64,000 nt of DNA from Echinometra lucunter (Eukaryota > Echinodermata > Echinoidea > Camarodonta > Echinometridae). How positions within the stretch are numbered: the stretch's first letter is position 1; each line of letters begins with the position of its first letter. The stretch spans positions 14,149,241-14,213,240 of the forward strand of contig CM057153.1 of the NCBI GenBank assembly GCA_029962745.1. The letters run 5' to 3'. A program made the translations under genes and the position numbers. This document shows, in pieces, positions 11,424 to 21,665 of the stretch. Under the pieces are notes generated by a model. That model searched no databases, was not told the origin of the DNA, and worked only from the letters and a program-made list of their open reading frames with translations.

Positions 11424-11652
11424 ATGGCGCTCTCGTCATCGGACGGGGACACAGCCGGGGCGTCGAACGGGGAGTCCTCGGATAGGTGGAGGTACGTGGT
11501 GCTGGTATCCAAGTTCAGCCTGGATTTTCTGACACAGGGACTCCTGAAAGCGTTCGGTCTTCTCGTACCGGCCCTCATCCATAAACTAGACACCAGCTAT
11601 GGAACAATCGGATTTATCCTTTCCATGGAATTGACAGTCTTTTTCATGGCAA
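11424..11652 (+). CDS. SLC16-like exon 1 (start, TM1-2)
   Basis: Starts at ATG 11424 with a Ser/Gly-rich cytosolic tail, then two helices (VVLVSKFSLDFLTQGLLKAF and GTIGFILSMELTVFFMA). It ends at a strong donor (CAA|GTAAGT) leaving one base, which joins exon 2 in frame to make AGT. The sequence shows no other upstream in-frame ATG. Confidence 0.8.
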
Positions 11653-14600
11653 GTAAGTACCTTCGACTTGTTTTTTTTTTTTTTTTAACTTGTCAATGAC
11701 ATAATAGATATAGGACGTAATAACAGGTGCACACCTGCGAACAGAATTGGAAGAACGGATCACAACTTAAAGCTGCATGTACCCTTTGCAAGAACAGATT
11801 ACTATATGAACTCTTTCAATCCGAAAACTACAAATGAATGGAACAAACTCCCTAAGAGTATAGTTGACATGAAAACTCTTGGTTTGTTTAAAAAAGCATT
11901 TAAAAAACCACCTCAACCTGCACAATTAATTTCACAAATTCCTATCTATGCATGTATCACTATGCAACTTTGTGCTTGAAATGTTTCAATGTACCTTTTT
12001 CTAACAATCAAAGCAGCTGGAGGGTGTAACATAAAAAGATACAATCAATCTTACAATCAATTGTATCTCTTTAGTACATGGTTTGCCATAGAACTTACGA
12101 TTGATATCAATCGTAAGATTGATTGTATGTTTTATGTTACATCCCCCTGGTGTGATAATTAGTACTTTTATAACTTCCTATATTCTATATTGTGCACTAT
12201 GCTTAGCTTGTTAATGTTATCGTCTTTATATCCGGGAAGCAGGGCTGCGTTTCACGAAACCGTCATAAGTCTAAGTTCATGGACATCCCATAGAAACGCG
12301 TGTTAATTCTACGACACGCGTTTCAATGGGATGTCCAAGAAGTTAGACTTATGACGGTTTCGTGAAACGCAGCCCAGACTTGTACGGGTTTACTTAAACC
12401 TTGTTTGTCTTCCCGAGACATGTGTTTTTTTACTGTCTAAATAAATTCAAATCAAATTCAAATCAAATAAAATCAGTGTCGTTGGCGAAATCCAGGAGGG
12501 GATGAGGGTATCCCCCACCTTGTAGAGAGGGGGAATGGCGTGTACAAATAACATATCCCCCTTTCAAAGAAGAATCAGTTGTTGAAATTTTTCATAAACG
12601 ACGTAAAATTTCTATTCCTAATGCCATTAAAACTAGAAACAGGATGGGAGAAAACGTGTATGTGGGTGTGTGAGTGTAATCGGTTGTTAGTTCGCGCTAG
12701 AAATTTCGGGAGAAAATTTTCAAAGTGGGGGGGGGGGAACATGTCCCCCCCGCCCCGTCCCCGCCTGTTGACGCCCATGGGTGGTGATGATGATCAGTGG
12801 TATAATGAGCCAAAAACTCTGAGAGGGCTGATGTCTTTTGCCTTGTATAATGAACCGTCCAATTTTTGCTGACCACTATGGGCTTACTAAGTAGAAGCAA
12901 TTTGCAAGTTCAGCATCAGAACTGTTTAGGTCCATGACAGTTTTCCGAGATGTACGTTGTGGTCGGGCGGAAACTTTTTAAAATTTGTCCATATTTCGAA
13001 CATTTTCAAGACCAATCTTGCAATCATGGATTAACAGATTGTCTCGTAACCATGGAGGGGGGGGGGGATGGAGGATTCGCATTCTATTTTTTAAAATCGA
13101 AAATCTGAAGGAAGGGCCGCCTTTCCCCTCGCCCCTCCTTCAAATGGACATTATGTTTGTGATTTTTTCCAAGTTTCTCTCCTTTAGTCCTGAATTGAAT
13201 TGAATAAGATGTTTGTAAAATTCAAATTATTCGAATTTCATTGTTGAAAGGAGCGAATCAGGTTGGACATACGCAGTGCCGTAGCCAGGATTATTCAATA
13301 GGGGGAAGGGGGGGGGGGGGGGACGTGAAGGATGGATCGACTTGGTTGTGTGTGTGTGGGGGGGGGGGGGGGGGGGTCATTTTCCGACGTATGCCAGCGT
13401 GTGCATGGCTCACACGTCCCTCATACGTGGGCCATATCATAAGTTGTAGGTGTGACTCGATGCAGCTGTCCTGCATGCGGAACTGCAAAAAAAATGTTCG
13501 CCCAATAGGGGCACTGAAGTGGGTGGGGGTGGGGGTTACGCAGTGGACAAAAAGCTAGGTGATTTAAGTTGCCGGATTAGATTTACATTTGATGGTTCGA
13601 AATGTACTGTGAATAATTATGAGGGAAGCTATATGTATGCCTTTTTAATATTTAGATTCGAAAAAAGACTATCTGATAGGCCTACTGTCATGGGGAGGAG
13701 AAATGGATTTGGGGTACCACAGGTACCAATCCGGAGTATGGCACATATTTCGTGCAGTCGTGAGACATGCTCCCAGGACATGCTATCTTGTGAAGCTATG
13801 AAATAGTGGTACCCCCGCACTCGTACAACTTCCTGACACTTTCGCCAACTTGCCTGTGTCATTGATGTAAATCCCGAGGGGATGGGGGATATATCCCCCA
13901 CTTTTCCGAGAGAGGGGGAGGGGGATGGCGTGTACAAATATCTCCCCTCATTTAAAGGAAAAATTATATTGTAATTAATCAGTTTGTGACATTTTCATGA
14001 AATTGTCATAAACGACGGTCATATAGTAGAATTTTCATTTGAAATGCTCTTAACCCCCCCCCCAAAGTGGTTATTTTTCGCTCGCTTGCTTCGCTAGTTC
14101 GCAAAATAAAAGAATTATATGTGTGTAGGGGTCTTTTCGGGTGAGTGAGGGTGTGCATGTGTATACTTAAGTGTGAGTTCACGCAAGAAATTTCAGCAAA
14201 AAAGTTGATCATCCCCCCACTCCTCAAAACGGATTTACGCCGGTGGCCTGCATTGTCGTGCATACATCTTCATGACATCCCGCCTTTCTTCTACACTTCC
14301 GTCTCTTAATTCCGCAAACGTGCCTGAAAGCCTGCGCGGTGCGGGTAGCTTCGCGAAGGGAAGTGGAAGCCATGCGGAATGTTTCATTTCAATTCAATTC
14401 AAGTCAATTCAATTCAATTCAATTCAATTCAATTCAGGAAAGCTGCTGCCTACATTTGCGGTCAAGACACGGACGAGTCAACAGATTGCGGCCTGGAGGA
14501 GTTTTACGTTTTGATTTCATTTCATTTATTTATTTTCCACTCACGGGCTGGATTGCCCTCTTCAGCCGGAGGCTGTTCTTCTGAGGGGTCCACTTAAATT

Positions 14601-17600
14601 CACTTAAATGCCAGTAGAATAATAAGGGAGGCAGGGTCCCCATCCCAGCCCGGTAGCAGAACAAGTGCAGCTGGTGTGACCTTTATGACGGCTAGGAATC
14701 ATATGCGAAAACCCAAAGTCGACGCGGAACTTATAAACTTGCATCATTTCCTCCTATTGTCCGCATATCTAAATGGTTTTCGGAAAATCATCCTGATTGT
14801 CCATAGTCCATGATTTTTACCACTCCTGAGCCCTGTAACATAAAAAAATACAATCATTCTATTAGGACTATCCCAGGACGAAAATCCATTGGTCCCCATT
14901 GCCGATTGGATTTAATAGGGCAATGGGGACCAATTTCCAATTGGTTTCAATAGGAACCAATTGCTTTTTAATGGGTCAATTTCAATGGGTCAGTGGGGAC
15001 CCATTGTTTTACTTTCCATGTACTCCCAATTGCCCCCCATGGGGGCAATGGGAACCTATTTGCACTTTGTTTCAATAGGGGACCCATTGTTTTACTTTCC
15101 ATGTACTCCCAATTGCCCCCCCCCCCATGGGGGCAATGGGAACCTATTTGCACTTTGTTTCAATAGGGGATCCATTGTTTTACTTTCCATGTACTCCCAA
15201 TTGCCCCCCCCCCCCCCCATGGGGGCAATGGGAACCTATTTGCACTTTGTTTCAATAGGTTTTTAATGGGTCAATTAAATGTCCATAATTGAATTGGTAT
15301 TTCAGTTGGTCAAATTGGTCCAATTGAAACCAATTGAAGTCCCTAAATTGGGTTTTGATAGACGTGTAATCAATCAAATATGATTATTTACGTCTGGGAC
15401 CGACCTTTAACGTCACCATCCGAAAGACGTAGCAAATGCAGATTCATATCTTGCCAAAGGACATTAGTGCCGCGGCAGGGATTCGCCGATTTTCTCGCCG
15501 TTTTGTGCTCCGGTTTAGTCCCGGCGAGGTACATCGTAGTGTGTGACAGCACCTATAGGAGCGTAACGGCGTGATCGGAATACCTATGTGAGCGAATTAT
15601 ATTCTAAGGAATCCGAAATTGCAATATCCTTGAAAATTACGCCCATAAACTTATTTTTGAAAGTGCTGCCATAATCGGATATTTTTCTCAAATGTTTCAT
15701 TTTTTGGTGCTTTTAGACAAAAGTGCACAATTCTGACAAAGTTGGAGCTATAAGCCGCTCTACTATGACAAGGGGCTATAAGATATCGAGACGTTTTATA
15801 CAACGTATATACAATACGTTATGCAGACATCCAACTTGTTATGAACGCGTTACGTACTCATTTCCTCCTTGTTGGGCGTTGGAAATGTGGATTAATGTCT
15901 TTCCATTTGACATTAGTGCCGCAGCGGGACTCGAATTGCGATTCAACCATGTGACTCACAGTGCAGTGAGGTATCCTCTGTACCGTCCTCTGTGATTATA
16001 AAAGGGAAGTATTGTGACATCTCGATAAGGAGGAGCATTTTAATACAGGAGGTTGACAAGTCACTTAATATCGATTATGTTTGTTACTAAACAGGTCCTC
16101 TTGTGTGCTTTCTTGCTGGACATATCAACCCGAGAGTACTATGCATTGCGGGTAGCTTTGGATCAAGTGCAGCGATCATAGCTTCAGCTTACGTCGATTC
16201 AACCATCTGGTTTGGAGTTGCTATGTTCATGACAGGTACATGAGAAACATCAAATTTAAGACAATACTTAACGTCAAAATAAGTATGAAAACTGTATAGA
16301 GCTACAGAGCTGTCAGGATGATTGTGTACATGCCATTGCGTGAGCAAATTTAAGAGTCTTGAGGTTGATCTATACACATTTACATTTTTCTTTTGTCATC
16401 TTGCAGGGCTTTTCAGTTCCCCAATGAATCAGGTATCGCATGAGATCCTTTACGAGTATTTTGGGAAAAAGTTCGGCTACGTAAATTCCATATGCCTACT
16501 GGGATGCTTGATAGGCGGTATGGCGTTTCCTGTCCTCACCTACAAACTTCTAGAGGCCTATGGACTTGAGGGCGCTCTTCTCTGTCTTGCAGCTATATAT
16601 CTACACTGTGCTCCCGTGGCTGCGACTTTCCGACCGCCACGTCCTTCTAAGAGGGCATTTCAACAAGTTTCTGCGCGTGATGAGGGTGATACAGGAAGAG
16701 CAATTAAAGTTCCCGAAGGTACAAGTACATTCCAAGAGGAAGAAGATTTAATTATGCAGATTGATGAAGGAAAGACCGTAACAGTTAGCCACTCTTCTAC
16801 AAAGAGTCGGAATGAAAAGGAAAACTCAAAATCAAAATTGGACAGAATCGTAGAATTCTTCTGGGTGACTTTGAACATTCGAATGCTAGTTCAGGAAAAG
16901 GCATTCTGCTTGCTCTTCTTGCCATGTAAATACATCATCTTCTTGCCATGTAAATACATCATACAGGTCACCATGGTGAGTTGGACACGTGGTGTCATAT
17001 GCAGTGACCAAGGGCCTTGATGAATCTCTTGCAGCATATCTACCTCTTGCTGGTGCTCTGGGTGGTTTTGTAAACCAAGGGGTGGTCACCATCATCCTGA
17101 ACTATCGACCGCGCTGGGGTGCAGTTATATTTACCGTGAATATGGCTTCTTTAGCCGTTGCATTCTTCCTTTACCAACTTAGTATATCCTTCGTTCATCT
17201 GTTTGTGTGCTCCTTCTTTGCCGGAGGAGGGATCTTCGGAGGATTTCCGGCCACTTACGCTGTCCTAGTGCTCTATGTGGCAAAAGATAACTTTGCTGGT
17301 ATGCTCTCCATCAAGTTCTTTGTGACAGGAGTCGGTGTCATTTCGTCAGGTTATATGGCAGGCAAGTTTTGCATTTTTGGTCAGGTAACAAAATATTTAC
17401 ACATTCATAGCCTATATGGGGTAGTTGTGTTGGTGGTAGTTGTATCATTTTATAATAATTGTATTACCTCAAGTGTAAAGTAAATAGGCCTGTTAGGAAT
17501 GATATCAAGTTGGTTTTTTTTTTACAATGTAAGATTGATTATACTTTTTATTTGAATAAGCACAATACCATAAATGCGATCTTCAAAACTTTTTAAAAAC

Positions 17601-17783
17601 GATTATGACATTTTTCAGAGCAAAGTTGTTTCTTTTTGTTTCCTTATAAATGCAGGAAGTCTTTATGATATCACTGGATCTTTCGATGATGTCTTCATGA
17701 TTCTGGGAGGAATGAGCGCTGCGTCTGTTCTCCTCACAGTCGTTCTGATGCTCGTCAAGAAAATGCACAAGGATCCTCATTAA
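11424..17783 (+). CDS. SLC16-like monocarboxylate transporter (spliced, one frame break)
   Basis: Four coding exons: 11424-11652, 16095-16235, 16407-17361 and 17656-17783, about 478 residues once the frame break is allowed for. The hydrophobic segments fit a 12-TM major facilitator protein of the SLC16 family, which carries monocarboxylates or related solutes with protons across the plasma membrane. Family marks: 'YFGKKFGYVNS' followed by a Gly-rich helix (TM4-5 signature), a charged loop of about 100 residues between TM6 and TM7, and 'GSLYDITGSFDD' before the last helix. The classic TM1 signature DGGWGW is not seen (SDRWRYVVL instead), so the substrate is open and orphan SLC16 members are the closest type. 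Exon 3 has a 16-bp insertion (16979-16994) that shifts the frame in TM7. Either this allele is broken or the assembly has an error. The first intron (4.4 kb) is full of transposons. Confidence 0.8.
11713..11979 (+). pseudogene. LINE reverse-transcriptase C-terminal relic
   Basis: An 89-codon open stretch, starting without ATG, reads ...VPFARTDYYMNSFNPKTTNEWNKLP... then 'LGLFKKAFKK' and a stop at 11977. The pattern 'RT-x-x-NSF-x-P-x-T-x-x-WN-x-LP ... FK' is the tail of ORF2 in CR1/Jockey-type non-LTR retrotransposons. The copy is 5'-truncated, as usual for LINEs, and lies in intron 1 of the transporter gene. Its 3' UTR seems to run to the A-rich 'caaatcaaattcaaatc' near 12470, interrupted by two foldback elements. 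Confidence 0.7.
12023..12155. mobile_element. Foldback MITE (GTAACATAAAAAGATACAATC)
   Basis: Left arm GTAACATAAAAAGATACAAT followed by CAATCTTAC; the right arm has the inverse, GTAAGATTGATTGTATG then TTTTATGTTAC. It is about 130 bp, inserted in the 3' UTR of the LINE relic. A fragment of the same family ('tgtaacataaaaaaatacaatc') is at about 14826. Confidence 0.7.
12242..12375. mobile_element. Foldback MITE with GGGCTGCGTTTCACGAAACC ends
   Basis: A 134-bp near-perfect palindrome: GGGCTGCGTTTCACGAAACC on the left and GGTTTCGTGAAACGCAGCCC on the right, with further inverted blocks (CATAAGTCTAA/TTAGACTTATG, GGACATCCCAT/ATGGGATGTCC). No coding capacity. Confidence 0.85.
13860..14245. mobile_element. 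hAT MITE of the GGCGTAAATCC family, degenerate
   Basis: Ends CATTGATGTAAATCCCGAGG and CGGATTTACGCCGGTG match the termini of the 50161-50562 copy. The flanks GCCTGTGT (13852-13859) and GCCTGCAT (14246-14253) agree at 6 of 8 positions, as expected for an aged 8-bp duplication. It shares internal blocks 'ggggatatatccccc' and 'gcgtgtacaaatat' with other copies. It lies within intron 1 of the transporter. Confidence 0.65.
14390..14437. repeat. (AATTC)n microsatellite
   Basis: About nine AATTC/AAGTC units; the Phe/Asn/Ser/Ile frames over it are artefacts. Confidence 0.9.
14870..15345. repeat. Minisatellite with growing C-runs
   Basis: Three head-to-tail units of about 83-92 bp begin at about 15000, 15083 and 15171. 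Each has 'ccattgttttactttccatg', 'ccaattg', a C-run, 'atgggggcaatgggaacc' and 'tttcaatagg'. The C-run grows from 6 to 11 to 15 bases. Flanking sequence on both sides is made of related 'caattgg/ccaattg' blocks. The Met-rich frames across it are spurious. Confidence 0.75.
16095..16235 (+). CDS. SLC16-like exon 2 (TM3-4)
   Basis: 141 bases between ACTAAACAG and GTACAT, phase 1 at both ends. Reads SPLVCFLAGHINPRVLCIAG then SSAAIIASAYVDSTIWFGVA, two hydrophobic segments with an Arg between TM2 and TM3 as usual for the family. It is too small to appear as an intact ATG frame but both junctions keep the reading frame. Confidence 0.75.
16407..17361 (+). CDS. SLC16-like exon 3 (TM5-11) with frameshift
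   Basis: Opens after TTGCAG with LFSSPMNQVSHEILYEYFGK, runs through TM6, a 100-residue polar loop rich in Glu/Ser/Lys, and into TM7. At 16915-16962 a 24-bp unit is perfectly duplicated in tandem (adds LPCKYIIF). At 16979-16994 a 16-bp segment bounded by GGTG repeats interrupts the frame between ATGGTG and TCATATGC. Without it the frame continues as VSYAVTKGLDESLAAYLPLA through five more helices. The exon ends at GCAG|GCAAGT, a GC donor. A mini-intron is excluded: 16, 29 and 59-base alternatives are too short or lose the frame. Confidence 0.75.
17656..17783 (+). CDS. SLC16-like last exon (TM12, stop)
   Basis: Starts after AAATGCAG and completes GGA with the base left by exon 3: GSLYDITGSFDDVFMILGGM, then a final helix (AASVLLTVVLMLV), a short basic tail and stop TAA at 17781. 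The family's 'G-x-L-x-D-x-T-G-S-x-D' signature spans the junction, which supports the splice. Confidence 0.8.
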
Positions 17784-17812
17784 GGTCTAAACTTGATGAA
17801 TTTGATGATTTA

Positions 17813-18402
17813 AAGGAGAATGGAACCCAAGCATCAGTGTGCTTTTAGTGAATGGAGATGAACAAGAAAGAATAAACAGTGAAAGTTTGAGCAAAATCGG
17901 ACAATCTGTTCAAGAGCTATGAATTTTGAAAGTTTAAGTAAATCCCTTTTACGGGGATCCTCGAATCGGCAACTTTGTCAGTATCTGTGATGTCATCATA
18001 GACAACTCTCCATTTATTTTGTACATGATTTAATTTTTTTTTTATTTATATGAAATTTCAAGTCAGGAATCAACATAATTTTTCCAAAAATGCTTGCAGA
18101 ATTGATGGCATGTAGCCATGTCATACTCAAACGGTAAATCAATAAGAATTTCTATTTTTCTTGAAAATGAAGAAAATGTTAAATTCTGTGTACAAAATGA
18201 ATGGAGAGTTGTTCATGACGACATCACAGATGCTGGTGGAGTTGCTAACTTAAAGGATCCCCTTGAATATGATTTACCTAAACTTTCAAAATTCACAACT
18301 CTTAAACAGATTATCCGACTTTGATCAAACTTTCACTGTCTACTCTTCCTTGTTCTTCTTCATTCACTGAAAGCACACCGATGTCTTGGTTGCATTCTCC
18401 TT
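17813..18402. mobile_element. Long-arm foldback element, copy 1
   Basis: A 590-bp near-palindrome with arms of about 240 bp. Left end AAGGAGAATGGAACCCAAGC and right end TTGCATTCTCCTT are inverted and flanked by TA. Internal matches include GACAACTCTCCATT against AATGGAGAGTTG. The second copy is 33429-34006. It begins 30 bases after the transporter stop codon, so it is probably in the 3' UTR, where a transcript could form a long hairpin. Confidence 0.85.
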
Positions 18403-19400
18403 TAAGAATAGCAAACCGCATGCATATAGTGGTGTGATTTCGACAATAAAAATATCAAGAGAACTTAAAACTTTTGTTAAACGTGGCAGGTGATGTTCAT
18501 GATAAGGTGTAACTCCTTTGTCCTGCCACCTCGTAAGAGCCTAATCATTTAAGCGAATAGGCATTTGGTCCGTCCCAGACACTGAAGATTTTATGGATTC
18601 TAAGTTTGAAGGCAACTATGGCATCTATATTTATCAAGTTTCAACTCCCTCAGTAATGTCCTTCACAATGAATATTCCGCATCTCCCTCAATTGATAACT
18701 TATTTTATACAGATCTTCAAACTCTTAAGGGTTGTCATATGTCCGTCCTCGACTAAACAATCAGGCCCTCTTCATCTCTTTCTAAATGAAGAGGAGTGGA
18801 AATCTGTTCTTTTAAGAGTTATGTTAGGGATAATTTTCTGTGGGGTGGATTCGAATCCACTCCAAACCCTAGTGGAATCCACCCGAAATGGTGAACATCT
18901 CTCTTTTTTAAAAAGAGACACATTCCTCACATGAGGCATATGTTGTTGTCTAATATATTTATTTCTGATATCTGGATTGTCAGACCAATATTTTGAGGTA
19001 ATCATCAGTTATGCCGTGTACATATAGCACTGTCCACCTTTATACTTGAAGAGGCTTTCCAAATGACATTACTGAATCAAGTGTTTGGAATGTATAGACT
19101 GCCTTTAGACATTGCCATTGAATGAAAAGGCTATGAATAAATGTTATTACTTGAGATACGTAATTTTTTTAGCACGGTATTGTGATGTATTATATTGTAA
19201 CTGTTAAAATACCGAAACAAAAATGATTCACTCATGCATGCAATAGCGCCGGAACCGTAACAGACACATTGTTCGCTACAATGTCCTTTCCCTTAGCTCA
19301 ATCCCTTGCCCCCTCTCAGCCATGTCAGCGTTCAACGGTGTCTATAGACCAATTTCACAACTCAAGAGGGCAGCAGACTGTTCGACACAGTTCGACATAA
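18403..19400. other. Downstream of transporter, nothing supported
   Basis: Possible polyadenylation signal AATAAA at about 18445 ('gacaataaaaat') and a short inverted stretch near 18840-18880 ('ggtggattcgaatccact'). No exon could be supported. Confidence 0.35.
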
Positions 19401-19534
19401 TGCGGTGGGCGCTCCAACTTTTGTAGTACACAAGTCAATAGCGCGTTATGTACATTCGTTCGATTTTTCGTCTATTTTGACCAATATATGCAGATTTCTT
19501 TTAATATTTGCAATAAGAAATTGTCAGGGAAGTT

Positions 19535-19800
19535 CAGGTCGCAGCTGTGCGGTGCTCGAATGCCACAAGAATTGGAGAAAGTTTAAAAATTGGAAGCTAA
19601 CTGAGTGCGAAATTCACTCGCTTTTGACTCATGAAGCCTGTTTGTGTGAGAAGCCGTACTCCCTACACAGGTTTCCGTAAGCAATGCGAAGGAATCTGTC
19701 GCCAGTGGGTAAAAATATCAACAAAAAGGACTTTGAAGTCAAGAAACATTATCATTATGTACTTTGGCGTAAAATTTAATGAGTGAAAACATGACTTTGC
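19535..19800 (+). pseudogene. THAP-type zinc-finger relic
   Basis: Reads GRSCAVLECHKNWRKFKNWK, then TECEIH, CLCEKPYSLHRFP and stop. The order C-x4-C ... W ... C-x2-H ... C-x-C-x2-P-x-x-LHRFP resembles the extended THAP (C2CH) DNA-binding domain found in P-type transposases and their domesticated descendants. After the stop, the next two THAP landmarks appear in different frames (CRQWVK, then NINKKDFEVKKHYHY), meaning at least two indels. It is most likely a dead transposon fragment or retired exon. No transposase catalytic part is visible nearby. Confidence 0.5.
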
Positions 19801-20869
19801 AAACAGGGTAAGATTGAGGGCTCCCGTTTACTACGGCTTCTATGCTGCAATCGAACTTATACTGACAAAACTAAGTTGAAAAACTATCGAAAGTACAAAA
19901 ATACATCATACCTTCATCTGTCAGATATGGCCATTGTCTTACCTCATGTACCCATGTATCCATGCTTTATTTTATTGATCTAGAATAAAGTAAATGGAAC
20001 AATATTAGGGCATATCTCATATCTTACATTCATTTTGTACACAGAGCCAATCGCGGTCAGCGCTCTTGCCCACTGCAGCAATGGCGTCGCCGATAGAGGG
20101 TCAAATACATAAACCGGAGGTGAAATTGGTCAATATGAATTCGCTTGATACCGACTTTCTCGTTCTTTTCGTCGTAATTCTTAACCCTGACATTAATGAA
20201 TTATAGCCAGCTGATGATCAAAGAAAAATATGAAAATCGAGCTATCCAGGTCAATCATTATGTAAGCGATATTATAATAAGTGGTTTTATAAAGGGGACA
20301 CAGCAGGCCCGGGGGCCCCTTTTAAAATAAATTCGAACTTTAAAATATGTAGTTTTAAAATTTCGATCCCAGATTTAGCTGAAAATGTATTAAACTTCAC
20401 TTTTGCTTTCCAATTATGTTTTTTAAACTGTGCTCTCCTTTTACAAAATCATAGATCCTCCCTACCTTATGTTTACATGCTTTTCAATGAAGAAAATGTA
20501 ACATCAGGTGCAAGGAACTCTTCTTTTGTCAGAATTATATTTAGTCAGCGATTTTGACAGAAAGTAAATGGACAGTAATGGAATTATGTTTATAAGAAGA
20601 ATATTCCCAGTTCTTGTATAGTGCATGATTATCACATCTTCAGCTATACCTCTCAATTTTCAAATTTGAATTTCAATTTGTAAATATTTAAACACAGTCA
20701 TGGAACACTGTACAATGAATGTTTGATGATGTGCAATGCTTTAATCTAACGTTTAGATTTCCCAACCCCGTGCTCCTTCTTTACATGATTTTTTATTTCC
20801 TTTTTTTCAATTAGCTATTTCACTCCTTCTTTTCTACCTTCCAACTCAGTCTACATTTTCCACCTCTCT

Positions 20870-20976
20870 GCTTCTCTCTCTCTTTCTCTAGCTCCCTCCC
20901 TTTTTCTTCTATTTCCACCATCTCTCCCTTTCTCGCTTTTTCTCTGCTTAAGCGTTCCCACCTTTCCTTTCTCCCT

Positions 20977-21026
<50 letters not shown>

Positions 21027-21030
21027 ATAG
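20870..21030. repeat. (CT)n simple repeat
   Basis: A CTCTCT-rich pyrimidine tract, densest at about 20980-21024. Confidence 0.9.
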
Positions 21031-21184
21031 CTCCCTCGATTGCTTTTTTCCTCTCTCTCTCTTTACTACCTTTCTATCTCTTGCTTTTCAGTCGAGCCTC
21101 CATGATTTACTTCAAGTATGTGCCTAAATTGCCTTAGGTTATAACTTCATTGTTCGTTTTGTATAGTTAATTACAATGTATTTA

Positions 21185-21412
21185 GCAAATGAAGAAGCTT
21201 AATGGGAGGAATTTATAATTCGTAAACAAATTTTCGGCATTACTCCCAGTGTTAAAGATCGTATGTTCGATCTGTAATGAAAATCTTTTTTTTTTCTGAC
21301 TTGAGATTTTCATTACTGATCGAACATACGATCTTTAACACTGGGAGTAATGCCGAAAATTTGTTTACAAAATTAATTATAAATTTCTCCCATTAAGCTT
21401 CTTCATTTACCA
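21185..21412. repeat. Head-to-head dimer of a SINE body
   Basis: Arms of about 100 bp (roughly 21187-21290 and 21308-21412) are near-exact reverse complements around a 'tttttctgacttgag' centre. They include 'gaagaagcttaatggga', 'catactgggag'-type blocks (ACACTGGGAGTAATGCCG / CGGCATTACTCCCAGTGT) and TGTTTACAAA. The arm sequence is the same body that follows the tRNA-like head at 21505-21575. Confidence 0.75.
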
Positions 21413-21497
21413 ACTATTGTCCACGGTGGACCGTTGCATATCAATGAGTCAGAAAGAAGAGGATCTTGGGTATTTGACTCCAGTTCATCGTGACTTG

Positions 21498-21665
21498 GCC
21501 TTGAACCAGAATAGCCTGGTGGTTAAGTCGCTGCCCGGCAAGCAGTAGATGGCAGGTTCGAATCCCGCTGGTTCCATTTTTTTCTGACTTGAGATTTTCA
21601 TTACAGATCGAACATACGATCTTTAACACTGGGAGTAATGCCGACAATTTGTTTACAAATTATAA
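21498..21665 (+). mobile_element. tRNA-derived SINE
   Basis: A tRNA-like head (about 21505-21577) has an A-box-like TAGCCTGGTGG and a B box GGTTCGAATCCC, with acceptor-like ends GAACCAG and CTGGTTC. It is followed by a T-run and a unique body (CTGACTTGAGATTTTCATTA, then CACTGGGAGTAATGCCG). The spacing between acceptor arm and A box is wrong for a working tRNA, so this is a SINE head transcribed by RNA polymerase III at most. Confidence 0.65.

Noticed and set aside
13273..13548. Possible hAT element with CAGTGCCGTAGCCAGG left end and ACGCAGTG right end
   Set aside because: Flanking 8-mers (GACATACG, GACAAAAA) match at only 5 positions and the inner sequences are not inverted; left as unproven.
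16976..17034. Micro-intron explaining the transporter frame break (GTGAGT ... TTGCAG)
   Set aside because: 59 bases is not a multiple that restores the downstream frame, and the shorter AG choice (16976-17004) gives an immediate stop.
21505..21577. Functional tRNA gene
   Set aside because: A and B boxes are present, but the acceptor arm and D arm are mis-spaced and the T stem has a mismatch; the following body is a dispersed SINE.
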